From NCBI RefSeq assembly GCF_002356115.1, contig NZ_AP014836.1, positions 620,001-684,000 of the forward strand: DNA of 64,000 nucleotides. The letters run 5' to 3'. The translations under genes and the position numbers were made by a program. Shown piece by piece: positions 17,597-27,053 of the stretch. Each line of letters starts with the position of its first letter. Position 1 is the stretch's first letter. This stretch comes from Candidatus Nitrosoglobus terrae (GTDB lineage: Bacteria; Pseudomonadota; Gammaproteobacteria; Nitrosococcales; Nitrosococcaceae). Below the pieces are notes generated by a model, which saw nothing but the letters and a program-made list of their open reading frames with translations, was not told where the DNA came from and did not search any database.

Positions 17597-18757
17597 GTGT
17601 CGGATTTAAAGACAACCCTGAAACCAGCGCTTGATCGACGTAAGCGCCAATCTCTTTATCGGTATCGACGGATCTTAGAAAGCCCACAAGGGCCAGAGAT
17701 ACAAATAGACGGTCGTCAAGTTTTAACTTTTTGTAGTAATGATTATTTAGGGTTGGCTAATCATCCCCAAGTACGGGTGGCTTTTGAGCAAGGCGTTCAA
17801 GCGTATGGAGTAGGTAGTGGTGCTGCTCACTTAGTAAGCGGTCATAGTCGCGCCCATCATGCGCTAGAAGAGGCTTTAGCGGAATTTGTAAAGCGACCTT
17901 GTGCCTTATTATTTTCCACGGGCTACATGGCTAATCTTGGTCTGATAAGTACTTTGTTAAACCGCCAAGATATGATTTTTGAAGATCGACTAAATCATGC
18001 CTCTTTGCTCGATGGAGGTAAATTCGCTGGGGCTGGTTTTATACGGTATCGGCATCGGAACTATAGCGATTTGGCAGCGGCTTTGGTCACTAGCCGTGCT
18101 CGGCGTAAGCTCATAGCCACAGATGGTGTATTTAGTATGGACGGCGATTTGGCTCCTCTTACTGATCTAAGTATCATAGCCCACCGCTTTAATGCTTGGC
18201 TGATGGTAGATGATGCCCATGGTTTAGGTGTTTTGGGAGAAATGGGGCGAGGCAGCTTAGAGCACTTTGGGTTGGGTATAGATCAAGTGCCCATTTTAGT
18301 AGGTACTTTGGGTAAGGCTCTAGGAACTTTTGGGGCTTTTGTGGCGGGTGAGGAAGCCTTAATTGAAACCTTGATTCAGCAGGCTCGGACGTATATTTAC
18401 ACTACTGCCCCTCCCGCTGCAGTGGCGGCAGCTACCTTGGCGAGCTTAAGGTTAGCTCAAACTGAGTCTTGGCGCAGAGACAAACTAGCCCAATTAATTG
18501 CTCAATTTCGCCAAGGTGCTGCCGATTTGGGTCTTCAGTTATTGGATTCCCATACTCCGATTCAGCCCCTTGTAATAGGAGATTCAGAGAAAACCCTTAA
18601 GATTAGCGAAGCGCTGTTAACTAAAGGGATTTTGATAACGCCCATTCGCCCCCCTACAGTACCTACGGGATCTGCTCGTTTACGCATTACCCTAACCGCT
18701 GCTCATGCTCCAGCTCAGGTGGAACGACTGCTTGAAGCGTTAGCTGATATCGTATGA
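17597..18757 (+). CDS. bioF: 8-amino-7-oxononanoate synthase
   Basis: A 386-residue PLP enzyme that condenses pimeloyl-ACP or -CoA with alanine, the first ring-forming step of biotin synthesis. Blocks seen are FCSNDYLGLANHP, GSGAAHLVSGHSRAHHALE, LMVDDAHGLGVLGEMGRGS and the PLP-lysine region VGTLGKALGTFGAFVAG (lysine near residue 238). The start is GTG, giving MSDLKTTL, ten bases after the bioB stop. It overlaps bioH by four bases (ATGA), implying translational coupling. Confidence 0.97.
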   Translation: MSDLKTTLKPALDRRKRQSLYRYRRILESPQGPEIQIDGRQVLTFCSNDYLGLANHPQVRVAFEQGVQAYGVGSGAAHLVSGHSRAHHALEEALAEFVKRPCALLFSTGYMANLGLISTLLNRQDMIFEDRLNHASLLDGGKFAGAGFIRYRHRNYSDLAAALVTSRARRKLIATDGVFSMDGDLAPLTDLSIIAHRFNAWLMVDDAHGLGVLGEMGRGSLEHFGLGIDQVPILVGTLGKALGTFGAFVAGEEALIETLIQQARTYIYTTAPPAAVAAATLASLRLAQTESWRRDKLAQLIAQFRQGAADLGLQLLDSHTPIQPLVIGDSEKTLKISEALLTKGILITPIRPPTVPTGSARLRITLTAAHAPAQVERLLEALADIV

Positions 18758-19518
18758 GGCTACATATAACGCACCTAGGCTTAGGCCCTGATCTGGTCTT
18801 GCTACATGGGTGGGGGAGTCATAGCGGAGTTTGGGGTTCGCTTATGGTTCATCTATCAGCTCACTTTCGGTTAATACTCATAGATCTGCCCGGCCATGGC
18901 CGAAGTATGCCACTATATCAAGGGGAACAACTAAAAGGGCTAGCAGAGAGAGTGGCAGCGCTAGCACCCTCTCCGGCTTTCTGGCTAGGTTGGTCGCTGG
19001 GAGGATTAATTGCCCTGCAAATAGCGATGGATTATCCAGCTCAGGTGCGTAAACTGGTATTGGTAGCCAGTACGCCACGTTTTACTACAGCACCTGATTG
19101 GCCGCAGGCAGTTGTGCCTGAACTATTGTCTAGTTTTTCTCAGGCATTAAAAATTGATATACCCGGAACTTTAAAGCGATTTACCCTGTTGCAAACTCAA
19201 GGTAGTGAGTGGGCTAAAGAAGTAGCCAGAACCTTGTTTGCCCAAATGAATATTTGTTACCCAAGCGCTACAGGTTTACAGGAGAGTCTGTCTATACTTC
19301 AAAATAGCGATTTGCGATCAGCTTTAGCAGCAGTATATTGCCCTACTTTGATGATTATGGGACAGCAGGATATTCTAATCCCAGCTAGTGTAGGTGAGTG
19401 GATGGCTAACCAACTATTCCAAGGTCAAATATGCGCCGTTGCCGGTGCTGGACATGCCCCGTTTCTTTCCCATCCTCAAGTATTTTTGGATGCATTAAAG
19501 GCTTTTTTGGAAGTATAG
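18754..19518 (+). CDS. bioH: Pimeloyl-ACP methyl ester carboxylesterase
   Basis: A 254-residue alpha/beta hydrolase. BioH removes the methyl group that BioC adds, releasing pimeloyl-ACP for BioF. The oxyanion segment LLHGWGSHSGVW, nucleophile elbow GWSLGG (serine near residue 80), acid in IMGQQDILIP and histidine in GAGHAPFLSHP complete the triad. Its location between bioF and bioC supports the assignment over other hydrolases. Its ATG overlaps the bioF stop. Confidence 0.95.
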   Translation: MRLHITHLGLGPDLVLLHGWGSHSGVWGSLMVHLSAHFRLILIDLPGHGRSMPLYQGEQLKGLAERVAALAPSPAFWLGWSLGGLIALQIAMDYPAQVRKLVLVASTPRFTTAPDWPQAVVPELLSSFSQALKIDIPGTLKRFTLLQTQGSEWAKEVARTLFAQMNICYPSATGLQESLSILQNSDLRSALAAVYCPTLMIMGQQDILIPASVGEWMANQLFQGQICAVAGAGHAPFLSHPQVFLDALKAFLEV

Positions 19519-19523
19519 CTCAG

Positions 19524-20384
19524 GTGGGTCACTCTGGTTACGATAGCGATAAACAGCGAATAGCTCGGGCGTTTAATCGAGCGGCTAAGCATTATGATGA
19601 GGCAGCAGTACTGCAGCAAAGAGTAGGCGATCAATTACTAGAACGCTTAGATTTGGTGAAATTATCCCCAACTGTAGTGCTAGAGGTAGGCGCGGGTACA
19701 GGTCTGCAAACCAAAGGTCTTCTACGCCGTTATGGAAAAGCGCAGATAATTGCCTTAGATTTAGCCCCAGAGATGCTAAACCAAGCACGGCAGCGGGTTA
19801 AAGGAAAACTGCCCTCGATGTTTACCCGTATCTTAAAAGGCCATATGAGCCGCTTTATATGTGGTGATGCAGAATATTTACCTTTTGCCGATCAGAGTGT
19901 AGATCTGATTTTTTCTAACTTGACCTTACAATGGTGCTGGAGTCTGGATGCTATTTTTACTGAGTTTCAACGGGTGTTGAAGTTAGGCGGACTATTAACC
20001 TTTACCACTTTTGGCCCCGATACATTAAAGGAGCTACGAGCCGCTTGGTCTGGGGTGGATAACTATCAGCATGTTAATCCTTTTATGGATATGCATGATA
20101 TTGGGGATGGATTACTTCGCGCTGGTTTAGTGCAGCCAGTTATGGATGTGGAACATTATACTTTAACTTATCCAGACGTTTATAAATTAATGCGTGATTT
20201 AAAAACCCTTGGCGCGCAGACGGTAGGATCGGGGCGGCAAGGAGGGCTCATGGGAAAAGGTCGGCAGCAAAAAATGCAGCAAGCCTATGAGCGCTTTCGA
20301 GGTGGGGCGGGTTTGCCGGCGAGCTTTGAGGTGGTCTATGGTCATGCGTGGGGGAGATCTTGGATTCCAATACAGCGCCGTTAA
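19524..20384 (+). CDS. bioC: Malonyl-ACP O-methyltransferase
   Basis: A 286-residue SAM-dependent methyltransferase that methylates malonyl-ACP so that fatty-acid synthesis can build the pimeloyl chain. The N-terminus DKQRIARAFNRAAKHYDEAA matches the BioC family, followed by motif I VVLEVGAGTGLQT and the block FSNLTLQWCWSLDAIFTEFQ. The GTG at 19524 is chosen as the start, five bases after the bioH stop; the frame is open back into bioH (ATG at 19431), but that extension shows no family similarity. The C-terminal GLPASFEVVYGHAWG is typical of BioC. Confidence 0.94.
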   Translation: MGHSGYDSDKQRIARAFNRAAKHYDEAAVLQQRVGDQLLERLDLVKLSPTVVLEVGAGTGLQTKGLLRRYGKAQIIALDLAPEMLNQARQRVKGKLPSMFTRILKGHMSRFICGDAEYLPFADQSVDLIFSNLTLQWCWSLDAIFTEFQRVLKLGGLLTFTTFGPDTLKELRAAWSGVDNYQHVNPFMDMHDIGDGLLRAGLVQPVMDVEHYTLTYPDVYKLMRDLKTLGAQTVGSGRQGGLMGKGRQQKMQQAYERFRGGAGLPASFEVVYGHAWGRSWIPIQRR

Positions 20385-20390
20385 ATCTTC

Positions 20391-21074
20391 ATGGGTAAGG
20401 GTATTTTTGTAACCGGCACGGATACAGAAATCGGTAAAACCTGCTGTAGTTTAGGGCTAATGGTTTGCTTGCAACAGGCGGGCTATCAAGTTGCAGCTAT
20501 GAAGCCTGTGGCCAGTGGATGTACACAAACCTATTATGGATTGTGTAATGAGGATGCTTTATTACTAGGGCAATATGCCAGCTTTCTATTGACTTACCCC
20601 CAAATCAACCCTTATGGATTGGCTTTACCGATTGCTCCCCATATCGCTGCTGAAATCCAAGGAATTGAGATTCAACCAACCGTAATTAAAGACCACTTTG
20701 ATGCGTTGGCTAGGGAATTTGATGCAGTAGTGGTGGAGGGCATCGGGGGGTGGGCCGTGCCGATTAATACTAATCAAACTATGGCCGATGTGGCGGTTTT
20801 ATTGAGGCTGCCTGTGGTATTAGTGGTGGGCATACGCTTAGGTTGTCTTAATCATGCTTTATTGACAGCAGCAGCTATTCAACACACCAATCTGCCTTTG
20901 CTCGGCTGGATCGCTAACCAGATTAGCCCTAATTTAGATTGGGCGCAGGAGAATATACAAGCCCTTTGTGAGCGCCTGCCCGCACCCCTATTAGGCACAA
21001 TACCTTATCTTTCACCACCCACACCCGAGGTGATTGCTGGGTTTCTTGATATTAACCCTTATGTGAGGTTGTAA
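20391..21074 (+). CDS. bioD: Dethiobiotin synthetase
   Basis: A 227-residue ATP-dependent carboxylase that closes the ureido ring to form dethiobiotin. The P-loop is GTDTEIGKTCCSLGL near residue 8, with KPVASGC and VEGIGGWAVPI as further family blocks. It ends the bio operon, six bases after bioC. bioA (DAPA aminotransferase), which supplies its substrate, is not in the window. Confidence 0.96.
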   Translation: MGKGIFVTGTDTEIGKTCCSLGLMVCLQQAGYQVAAMKPVASGCTQTYYGLCNEDALLLGQYASFLLTYPQINPYGLALPIAPHIAAEIQGIEIQPTVIKDHFDALAREFDAVVVEGIGGWAVPINTNQTMADVAVLLRLPVVLVVGIRLGCLNHALLTAAAIQHTNLPLLGWIANQISPNLDWAQENIQALCERLPAPLLGTIPYLSPPTPEVIAGFLDINPYVRL

Positions 21075-21088
21075 TTACCTATAAAACC

Positions 21089-23041
21089 ATGGCGGCGATA
21101 GAACATAAACAATATAGAAAAGAGTTAGATGGATTAAGGGCATTAGCTGTCATCTCCGTCATCATTTATCATGCCGAATTGTCTTGGAAAGGCTTCTCAT
21201 TACTTCCGGGGGGATTTTTAGGGGTAGATATATTTTTTGTGCTATCGGGTTTTCTAATTACGGGAATATTAATAGAGAGACAGCCCTCGTTATTTAAGTT
21301 TTACCAGAACAGGATAGATAGAATTTATCCTGCACTCCTCCTTTTGTTACTGGTTACGTGCTTTGCTGCCTATAGGATTTTACAGCCCAGTGATCTCTTA
21401 TCCTTTGCTAAGACTCTTAAGGGCGCATTAGGGTTTTACTCAAATTATGTGTTTATGAATGAAGAGGCGTATGTTGCTGATGCCAGTAAATATAAAGCCC
21501 TTTTACATACGTGGAGTCTAGGGGTTGAATGGCAATATTACCTGCTATTTCCATTCGTAATCTACGGGATAAAACACTTTTTATCATCTCAGTTTGAGCA
21601 AATAATCATATTTTTATCCGCAGCGTCATTTTTTTACTGCTTATATCTGTTACAGATGGATAGTGCTCAAGCGTTTTACTCAACCCCAGCAAGAATCTGG
21701 CAGCTTTTCATGGGAGGTCTTACTTTTTTAATCTATGGAAAAATAAAGAACAACCCCTATAGTAGTTATTTGTCTGCTTTTGGATTGGTGATAATTTTTT
21801 ATTCCCTATTCTTTTTTAAGGATACCGATAATCATCCAGGGTTTATTAGTTTTCCGGTAGTATTAGGTACCGCACTATTTATACTTTATACAAAATCTGG
21901 GGATTTTGTATATAAAATGGCTACCCTGAGAGTTTCTAGTTTCATAGGGATTCTCTCTTATTCTCTATATTTATATCATCAGCCAATACTTGTTTTTTAT
22001 AGATTGAATTTTTCTGAGGTAGAAACAACAGATTTTCTTATTTTGCTGCCGATGATGATAGGGGTAGCCTATCTATCCTATCGGTTCTTTGAACAGCCTA
22101 TGCGGCGCAGCAAGAATAACCAGAAGTATATTTTAATTTTTATTTTAATCACTCTGATTTTTAGTTTTGTAACCGGTGCAAAAAATACGGGCGGATATCC
22201 TGAAAGACAGCCTGAGAAAGTCAAAAATGCGCTGGCTCATTTTGAAAAAGTCGAGTTTAAAAGACTGGCATTAGCGCCTGCAGGTCTGGATTTTGCCGGC
22301 AATGAATGGCTTGAGTGCAATATGAGAATGCCTAGCACCGCTTGTAGAATAGATAATCGAAAGCTTGATTTAATGATAGTGGGGGATTCTTTTGCTAGCG
22401 TGTTTTTATATAGCTTCTATGAGTTAAGAGATAAAATTAATTTTGCTGCTTATGATTATGAGGAATGCCCGCTATTATCAGATCCTATCTGGTTTGGTGG
22501 TCATCCTGAGTGTTGGGAAATTAACAAAGAGCGCTGGAAGGTCCTTGAAGGCTCTGAGCCAACAAATGTGTTGATAGGCACTAAGTTCCAGTTTTTTTAT
22601 AGGGGTAAAAAGTCTCTAGATGTTTTTTCCAAAGGGGTAGCAAATTTACAAGACCGTGTATCGAGTGAATTTATTTATAGTAGCTTTAGAAAATCAATTT
22701 CAAAACTGATAGATCTTGGTTATAACGTTATTATTTTGCTTCATACGCCGTGGCCTAATATTGATGTTAATCAAGAAATGAAGAGAAGAATTTCATCTGG
22801 AATGTGGCATTTTGAGGATGAATATCTAGGAACTTCTACTTATAGAATGGATATGGATGTTAAAAAAGCGCTAGAGGGCATTGAAGGGATTAAGTTTATT
22901 GATATGAATAAAAGGATGTGTAATGGTATCGGGAAATGTCTTGTGTTTAATAGAGATGGAGGACTTTATAATAATTTTGATCATCTATCCTATTATGGTG
23001 CTCAGCTTTTTATAGGCGATATTTTAGCTTTAATGAAATAG
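21089..23041 (+). CDS. OafA-like acyltransferase 3 with C-terminal SGNH domain
   Basis: A 650-residue membrane acyltransferase. Residues about 8-340 form the AT3 domain: YRKELDGLRALAVISVIIYH with the catalytic-type histidine, GGFLGVDIFFVLSGFLITG, and about ten membrane helices. Residues about 400-645 form an SGNH domain with MIVGDSFASV (GDS) and a terminal DHLS block carrying the Asp-His pair. Such fusions acetylate lipopolysaccharide O-antigen, peptidoglycan or exopolysaccharide in the periplasm. The acceptor cannot be told from sequence. The gene looks more AT-rich than the bio genes before it, consistent with a variable surface function and possible transfer. It starts 14 bases after bioD. 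Confidence 0.92.
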   Translation: MAAIEHKQYRKELDGLRALAVISVIIYHAELSWKGFSLLPGGFLGVDIFFVLSGFLITGILIERQPSLFKFYQNRIDRIYPALLLLLLVTCFAAYRILQPSDLLSFAKTLKGALGFYSNYVFMNEEAYVADASKYKALLHTWSLGVEWQYYLLFPFVIYGIKHFLSSQFEQIIIFLSAASFFYCLYLLQMDSAQAFYSTPARIWQLFMGGLTFLIYGKIKNNPYSSYLSAFGLVIIFYSLFFFKDTDNHPGFISFPVVLGTALFILYTKSGDFVYKMATLRVSSFIGILSYSLYLYHQPILVFYRLNFSEVETTDFLILLPMMIGVAYLSYRFFEQPMRRSKNNQKYILIFILITLIFSFVTGAKNTGGYPERQPEKVKNALAHFEKVEFKRLALAPAGLDFAGNEWLECNMRMPSTACRIDNRKLDLMIVGDSFASVFLYSFYELRDKINFAAYDYEECPLLSDPIWFGGHPECWEINKERWKVLEGSEPTNVLIGTKFQFFYRGKKSLDVFSKGVANLQDRVSSEFIYSSFRKSISKLIDLGYNVIILLHTPWPNIDVNQEMKRRISSGMWHFEDEYLGTSTYRMDMDVKKALEGIEGIKFIDMNKRMCNGIGKCLVFNRDGGLYNNFDHLSYYGAQLFIGDILALMK

Positions 23042-23075
23042 TTATAGTGATTTACACGTAATACCAGTCTAGTCG

Positions 23076-25148
23076 TTATTTTTTGCCAAACGAAGAGTCT
23101 TCCTCAGACTCAGGAATGTGCTCTAATTGGGTGAGCCAGGCCATGGCTTCGCTATCGCTAGGAGCGCGGTAATCCCCTCTGGGTGATAAGCCAATGGCTA
23201 CTTTAGGTCCATTGGGCATGGCGCTGCGCTTAAACTGACTGAGTTTAAAGAATCGGAAAAGAAAAACCCGTAGCCAGCTTTTGATTTCTTGTAAGCTGTA
23301 TTGGTGGCGTTCCTCCTTAATCCCTTTAGGCCAAGATCCTTGGTTTTTATCATGCCAAGCAGACCAGGCAAGAAAAGCAATTTTAGTGGGTAAGTAGCCA
23401 AAGCGCAGGGTGTAATAAAGATGGAAATCCTGAAGTTCATAGGGGCCAACCACATCCTCAGAGTTTTGATCTTCATCGGGGATAAGCTCTGGGCTGATTT
23501 TATTTTGTAGTATTTCATTTAAGACTGCTTCCATCTTTGGCCCTAGCTGCTGAGTATCGGCGATCCATTTTATAAGATGCTGAACCAGTGTCTTGGGGAT
23601 GCCAGCATTGACATGGTAATGAGCCATGTGATCGCCTACCCCATAGGTAGACCAACCTAGGGCAATTTCGCTTAAATCCCCTGTTCCTATAACCAGCGCT
23701 TGGTGAAAATTGGCCAACCGGAATAGATGATTAGCGCGCTCACCCGCCTGTACATTTTCAAAGGTAAGATCGTAAACGGGTTTGCCTTGACTATAGGGAT
23801 GAGCAAGATCCTGTAATACTTGGAGACAGCTTGGGCGGATATCAATTTCATGGGCTTGACAGCCACTTGCAGCCATAAGCTGGTGAGCTTGTTTTAGGGT
23901 TTGGGTGCTGGTAGCAAATCCAGGGAGGGTATAGGCCAAGATATGGCTGGAAGGTAGATTCATGATGGCCATCGCTCGGAGGCAAACCATCAGCGCTAGG
24001 GTGGAATCTAGCCCGCCTGAGATACCAATCACTACTTTAGTGAGACCCGTAGTCTGGAGGCGTTTCACCAATCCCTGTACTTGGATTTCATAAGCGTCTT
24101 GGCAGTGCTGATCTCGGGTGATTGGGTGGCTAGAGACATAGGGGAAACGTTCATAAATACGTTTAAGAGGTATGGATCCTTGACGGGGGAGCGGGGCTGA
24201 AAAATGGATAGTACGAAAAGGGATGAGTTTATCTTGATGATGATGGCGGGCTTGGCCAAAACTATGCTGACGCATCCGATCCTGTTGCAAGCACTCTAAA
24301 TCAATATCGCCGATAGCAAGTTGGGGTTGATAAGCAAAGCGTCTTGTCTCAGCAATACAGCGACCGCTTTCATAGATCATTCCGTGCCCATCCCAGGCTA
24401 AATCTGTAGTCGACTCACCAAACCCAGCCCCAGCATAGAGATATGCTGCTAAACAACGGTTTGATTGACTCTCCGCAAGTAAGCGCCGGTCATCAGCTTT
24501 TCCAGTAGCGCTACTGGAGGCGGAAAGATTAATCAGTACCGTAGCGCCAGCTAAAGCACCATAGGAAGAAGGCGGAATAGGCGCGCCTAGATCTTCACCT
24601 AGCTCAATATGGAAAGTTAAAAGGGGCTGTTCTTTGACTTGAAATAAAAAATGATGGCCAAAGGGCACCTGATTTTGCCCGCAAAGGTAGATATTTTCGC
24701 TTAAGGCGTAGCTGGCAGGGCTAAATTGGCGCAGCTCATAGGATTCCCAGCTATTCGGTAGATAGGTTTTAGGGACTACGCCTAAGATTTGGCCGCGGTA
24801 AAATACCACAGCGCAGTTAAAAAGCAGACTGTCTATCTGTAGGGGTAAGCCCACAATGCCAATAATGGGTTGGTTTTGGGCACTTCTGAGGATCTGATGC
24901 AGGGCTTGCTGGCATTCTGCAAGTAGCGCCTGTTGCTGAAAAAGATCGTCGCAGCTATACCCAGAAAGTCCTAATTCTGGAAAAGCAACCAGTAAACTTT
25001 GTTCCTCCGCGGCTTGATTTAGGAGCGCTATTGATTCTTCAGCATTAAAAATCGGATCAGCAACTTTTAGGCTAGGTACAGCTACTGCTGCCCGGATAAA
25101 ATGATGCCGGTATAGGTTAAAGAAGGAAGATTTGTTGTCCGTTATCAT
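23076..25148 (-). CDS. nadE: NAD synthetase, glutamine-dependent type, with altered glutaminase cysteine
   Basis: A 690-residue two-domain NAD synthetase. Residues 15-300 form the nitrilase-type glutaminase domain and about 330-650 the synthetase, which amidates deamido-NAD with the ATP-pyrophosphatase loop VIGISGGLDSTLALMV. The glutaminase glutamate (AFPELGLSGY, Glu58) and lysine (VVPKTYLP, Lys127) are present. At the nucleophile position the family has a cysteine (EICED in Mycobacterium tuberculosis NadE); here the same site reads IELGEDLGAP with glycine at residue 184, codon GGT at 24597-24599. The surroundings (GALAGATVLINLSAS) align without gaps. If the sequence is right, glutamine hydrolysis should be lost and the enzyme would rely on free ammonia. 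Confidence 0.93.
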   Translation of the reverse strand: MITDNKSSFFNLYRHHFIRAAVAVPSLKVADPIFNAEESIALLNQAAEEQSLLVAFPELGLSGYSCDDLFQQQALLAECQQALHQILRSAQNQPIIGIVGLPLQIDSLLFNCAVVFYRGQILGVVPKTYLPNSWESYELRQFSPASYALSENIYLCGQNQVPFGHHFLFQVKEQPLLTFHIELGEDLGAPIPPSSYGALAGATVLINLSASSSATGKADDRRLLAESQSNRCLAAYLYAGAGFGESTTDLAWDGHGMIYESGRCIAETRRFAYQPQLAIGDIDLECLQQDRMRQHSFGQARHHHQDKLIPFRTIHFSAPLPRQGSIPLKRIYERFPYVSSHPITRDQHCQDAYEIQVQGLVKRLQTTGLTKVVIGISGGLDSTLALMVCLRAMAIMNLPSSHILAYTLPGFATSTQTLKQAHQLMAASGCQAHEIDIRPSCLQVLQDLAHPYSQGKPVYDLTFENVQAGERANHLFRLANFHQALVIGTGDLSEIALGWSTYGVGDHMAHYHVNAGIPKTLVQHLIKWIADTQQLGPKMEAVLNEILQNKISPELIPDEDQNSEDVVGPYELQDFHLYYTLRFGYLPTKIAFLAWSAWHDKNQGSWPKGIKEERHQYSLQEIKSWLRVFLFRFFKLSQFKRSAMPNGPKVAIGLSPRGDYRAPSDSEAMAWLTQLEHIPESEEDSSFGKK

Positions 25149-25294
25149 GTTAGGAAAAATAGCTAGCGTTTAAAAATATTATGTTCAAGAATTAAAAAAT
25201 AGTGCCTAACTGATTGAATGAATTGACTGAGAGGATAAAAAGCAAGTAGATCATATTAGTTTTTGGAGCTTAAGATCTTTAATAACAACCAGAC

Positions 25295-26023
25295 TTAATC
25301 TTTTGATACTCCCTGATCTTTAAGCCGTTCGATACCCATGAGGTTAATGCTGGTCATAGCCTGCTTGATGTGGTTAATGTCGTTACCAATGCCAACACTA
25401 GTAATCTTTACCATGAAGCGGTTCCCCAGCATAACGCTGTATTCACCGTACTTATCTAGGTTGTCCCACTCCTCGTGGATCAGCCGGTTACCTTGGCGAT
25501 AGGTCTTCTCATAGCTGTTCTCGGTTAGGCGTTCTTGACCTAAGCTTGCTAGCCAAGTGATAGCAAGGGGTCCTTTAGCATCCCCCGTATCAATGATTTC
25601 AAGAATCAGCTCGGGCCCGTTGCCATAGCAGAAAGAGCCTTTATTGGCGAGCACTGAGAGGGTTAGCCCTCCCATGGGGATATTGTCGGTGCAATAAACT
25701 CCTTGGGCAGTAGAGATTTGAGTGCCCAAGGAGTTATTCCGCTCGGCAAGAAAATCAGTGCGAGGGATTCCGGCCAGATTCTTTGGTACAAAGGGCTTTA
25801 ATACGCTTGGCGCTAGCGTTTCAACCTTAATTCTTTTAGGTAGTACAATGCCGATAACCGGATTGGGTATTTCGCCTTGTGGATGAATGACCGCTAGCTG
25901 TTCGTTAAGCTCAGCGCTATTGACTGTGGTGGTGATCAGAATCCACCCTAATGCTGTAAGAGTGGCTGAAATAGCAGTTTGTCTAATCTCTTTGGTGAAT
26001 TTGTGGTTTATCATCAGCAGCAC
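25295..26023 (-). CDS. Hypothetical secreted protein, 242 residues
   Basis: I do not recognise a family. The N-terminus has a basic stretch and hydrophobic core (ATLTALGWILITTTVNSAEL) ending in a plausible signal peptidase site after NSA. The mature part contains paired cysteines (GVYCTDNIP and GSFCYGNGP, about 23 residues apart) that could form a disulfide, and a C-terminal half rich in beta-type segments (EYSVMLGNRFMVKITSVGIG). The start could also be the ATG three codons downstream. It stands alone between nadE and the restriction-modification pair, all on the minus strand. Periplasmic location is inference. Confidence 0.6.
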   Translation of the reverse strand: MLLMINHKFTKEIRQTAISATLTALGWILITTTVNSAELNEQLAVIHPQGEIPNPVIGIVLPKRIKVETLAPSVLKPFVPKNLAGIPRTDFLAERNNSLGTQISTAQGVYCTDNIPMGGLTLSVLANKGSFCYGNGPELILEIIDTGDAKGPLAITWLASLGQERLTENSYEKTYRQGNRLIHEEWDNLDKYGEYSVMLGNRFMVKITSVGIGNDINHIKQAMTSINLMGIERLKDQGVSKD

Positions 26024-26171
26024 ACCGATATGGGCAGTTAAAGAAAATATAGCGTTAATGCGACTCTAAAACTATATGCCATCTGAGCGTTGGCTTTTTT
26101 AAGTTCTATCCGATGTTTGTTGGTGTGTCTATTTGTAACTGGCAATCAATAACTAGCTTAATAACATTGTA

Positions 26172-27053
26172 TCAGCCTGTCCACCATGAAAAATTATCCG
26201 ATATTATGATTTCGTTTTTCTGCAAATGATGCGTGGTTTTCATTGGAATTGTTCTGAAGTCAAGTCCGTATTTATCTGCAAGTATCCGTATTTCTTTTGT
26301 ATCATCGTAAGTCAGCATGAACTTACCCTTTAATTGTGCGGCTAATAAAAAAAGTCGTTCATGGTCTATGTCGAAGTGAGTATAAAGTCGTTTCCCCGCT
26401 ACTGTGTATGGTGGGTCAATAAAAAAATACGCCTTATGATTATTAAGGTTTTGTTCCAGGACTTCAAATGCATCTCCCCTAATGAAGCCAATTCTGTCTT
26501 TAACGTAATTAATGGCAATTATCCTGTCATGTAAAGTTTTAGGATACCAACGCGAAGCGATACCTTTTCCGTTTTCTCCGTTTTTAATCATGCCTGACCC
26601 CTTGGCAAGGATGCCACCATGAAAAATTCTATTTTTTAGAATTGTACAAAAAGCGAGGTCATTAAGTTTTTTATCAGGTTTTTCCAATTCTGATTTCACA
26701 TTGGCAATTGTCAGGTCGTAAAAGAAAATTTTGTCGGCAAGCCATTTGTTTTCCCCACTAAGAATCACTTCCCACACGGCTGCAATTTCTTCATCCATTT
26801 CTACCATGGTGATGTGGTCGGCTAACCGCTCGAATGCAGCAGTCAAACTCACGATTCCACCACCTGCAAACGGCTCAATTAATTCTGAAACAGATTTTTG
26901 CCCTTGTTTCAGCCATTGCCTGACTGTGGGTATCAGCCATGTTTTTCCACCCGGATAGCGGAATGGGCTACGTTGTGGAACTGATGCAACGTTTATAGCT
27001 GCTGTTCCGGTATTTTTTTCACCCAAGTCAAACATGGTTAGCTGATTATTCAT
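26172..27053 (-). CDS. D12-class DNA adenine N6-methyltransferase
   Basis: A 293-residue Dam-like (D12 class) methyltransferase. The N-terminal FRYPGGKTWLIP (residues about 32-43) is the family's motif X, ELIEPFAGGGIVSL is motif I for SAM binding, and FFIDPPYTVAGKRLY holds the DPPY catalytic motif IV. DPPY marks an adenine N6 enzyme. Its ATG overlaps the end of the endonuclease gene by four bases, so it is the modification half of a type II system. It should protect host sites from the partner enzyme; the recognition sequence cannot be read from the protein. The gene is visibly more AT-rich than most neighbours. Confidence 0.92.
   Translation of the reverse strand: MNNQLTMFDLGEKNTGTAAINVASVPQRSPFRYPGGKTWLIPTVRQWLKQGQKSVSELIEPFAGGGIVSLTAAFERLADHITMVEMDEEIAAVWEVILSGENKWLADKIFFYDLTIANVKSELEKPDKKLNDLAFCTILKNRIFHGGILAKGSGMIKNGENGKGIASRWYPKTLHDRIIAINYVKDRIGFIRGDAFEVLEQNLNNHKAYFFIDPPYTVAGKRLYTHFDIDHERLFLLAAQLKGKFMLTYDDTKEIRILADKYGLDFRTIPMKTTHHLQKNEIIISDNFSWWTG

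Noticed and set aside
23198-23518. 106-codon minus-strand frame inside nadE
   Set aside because: Same strand but another frame of a well-conserved synthetase domain; nadE is intact across it.
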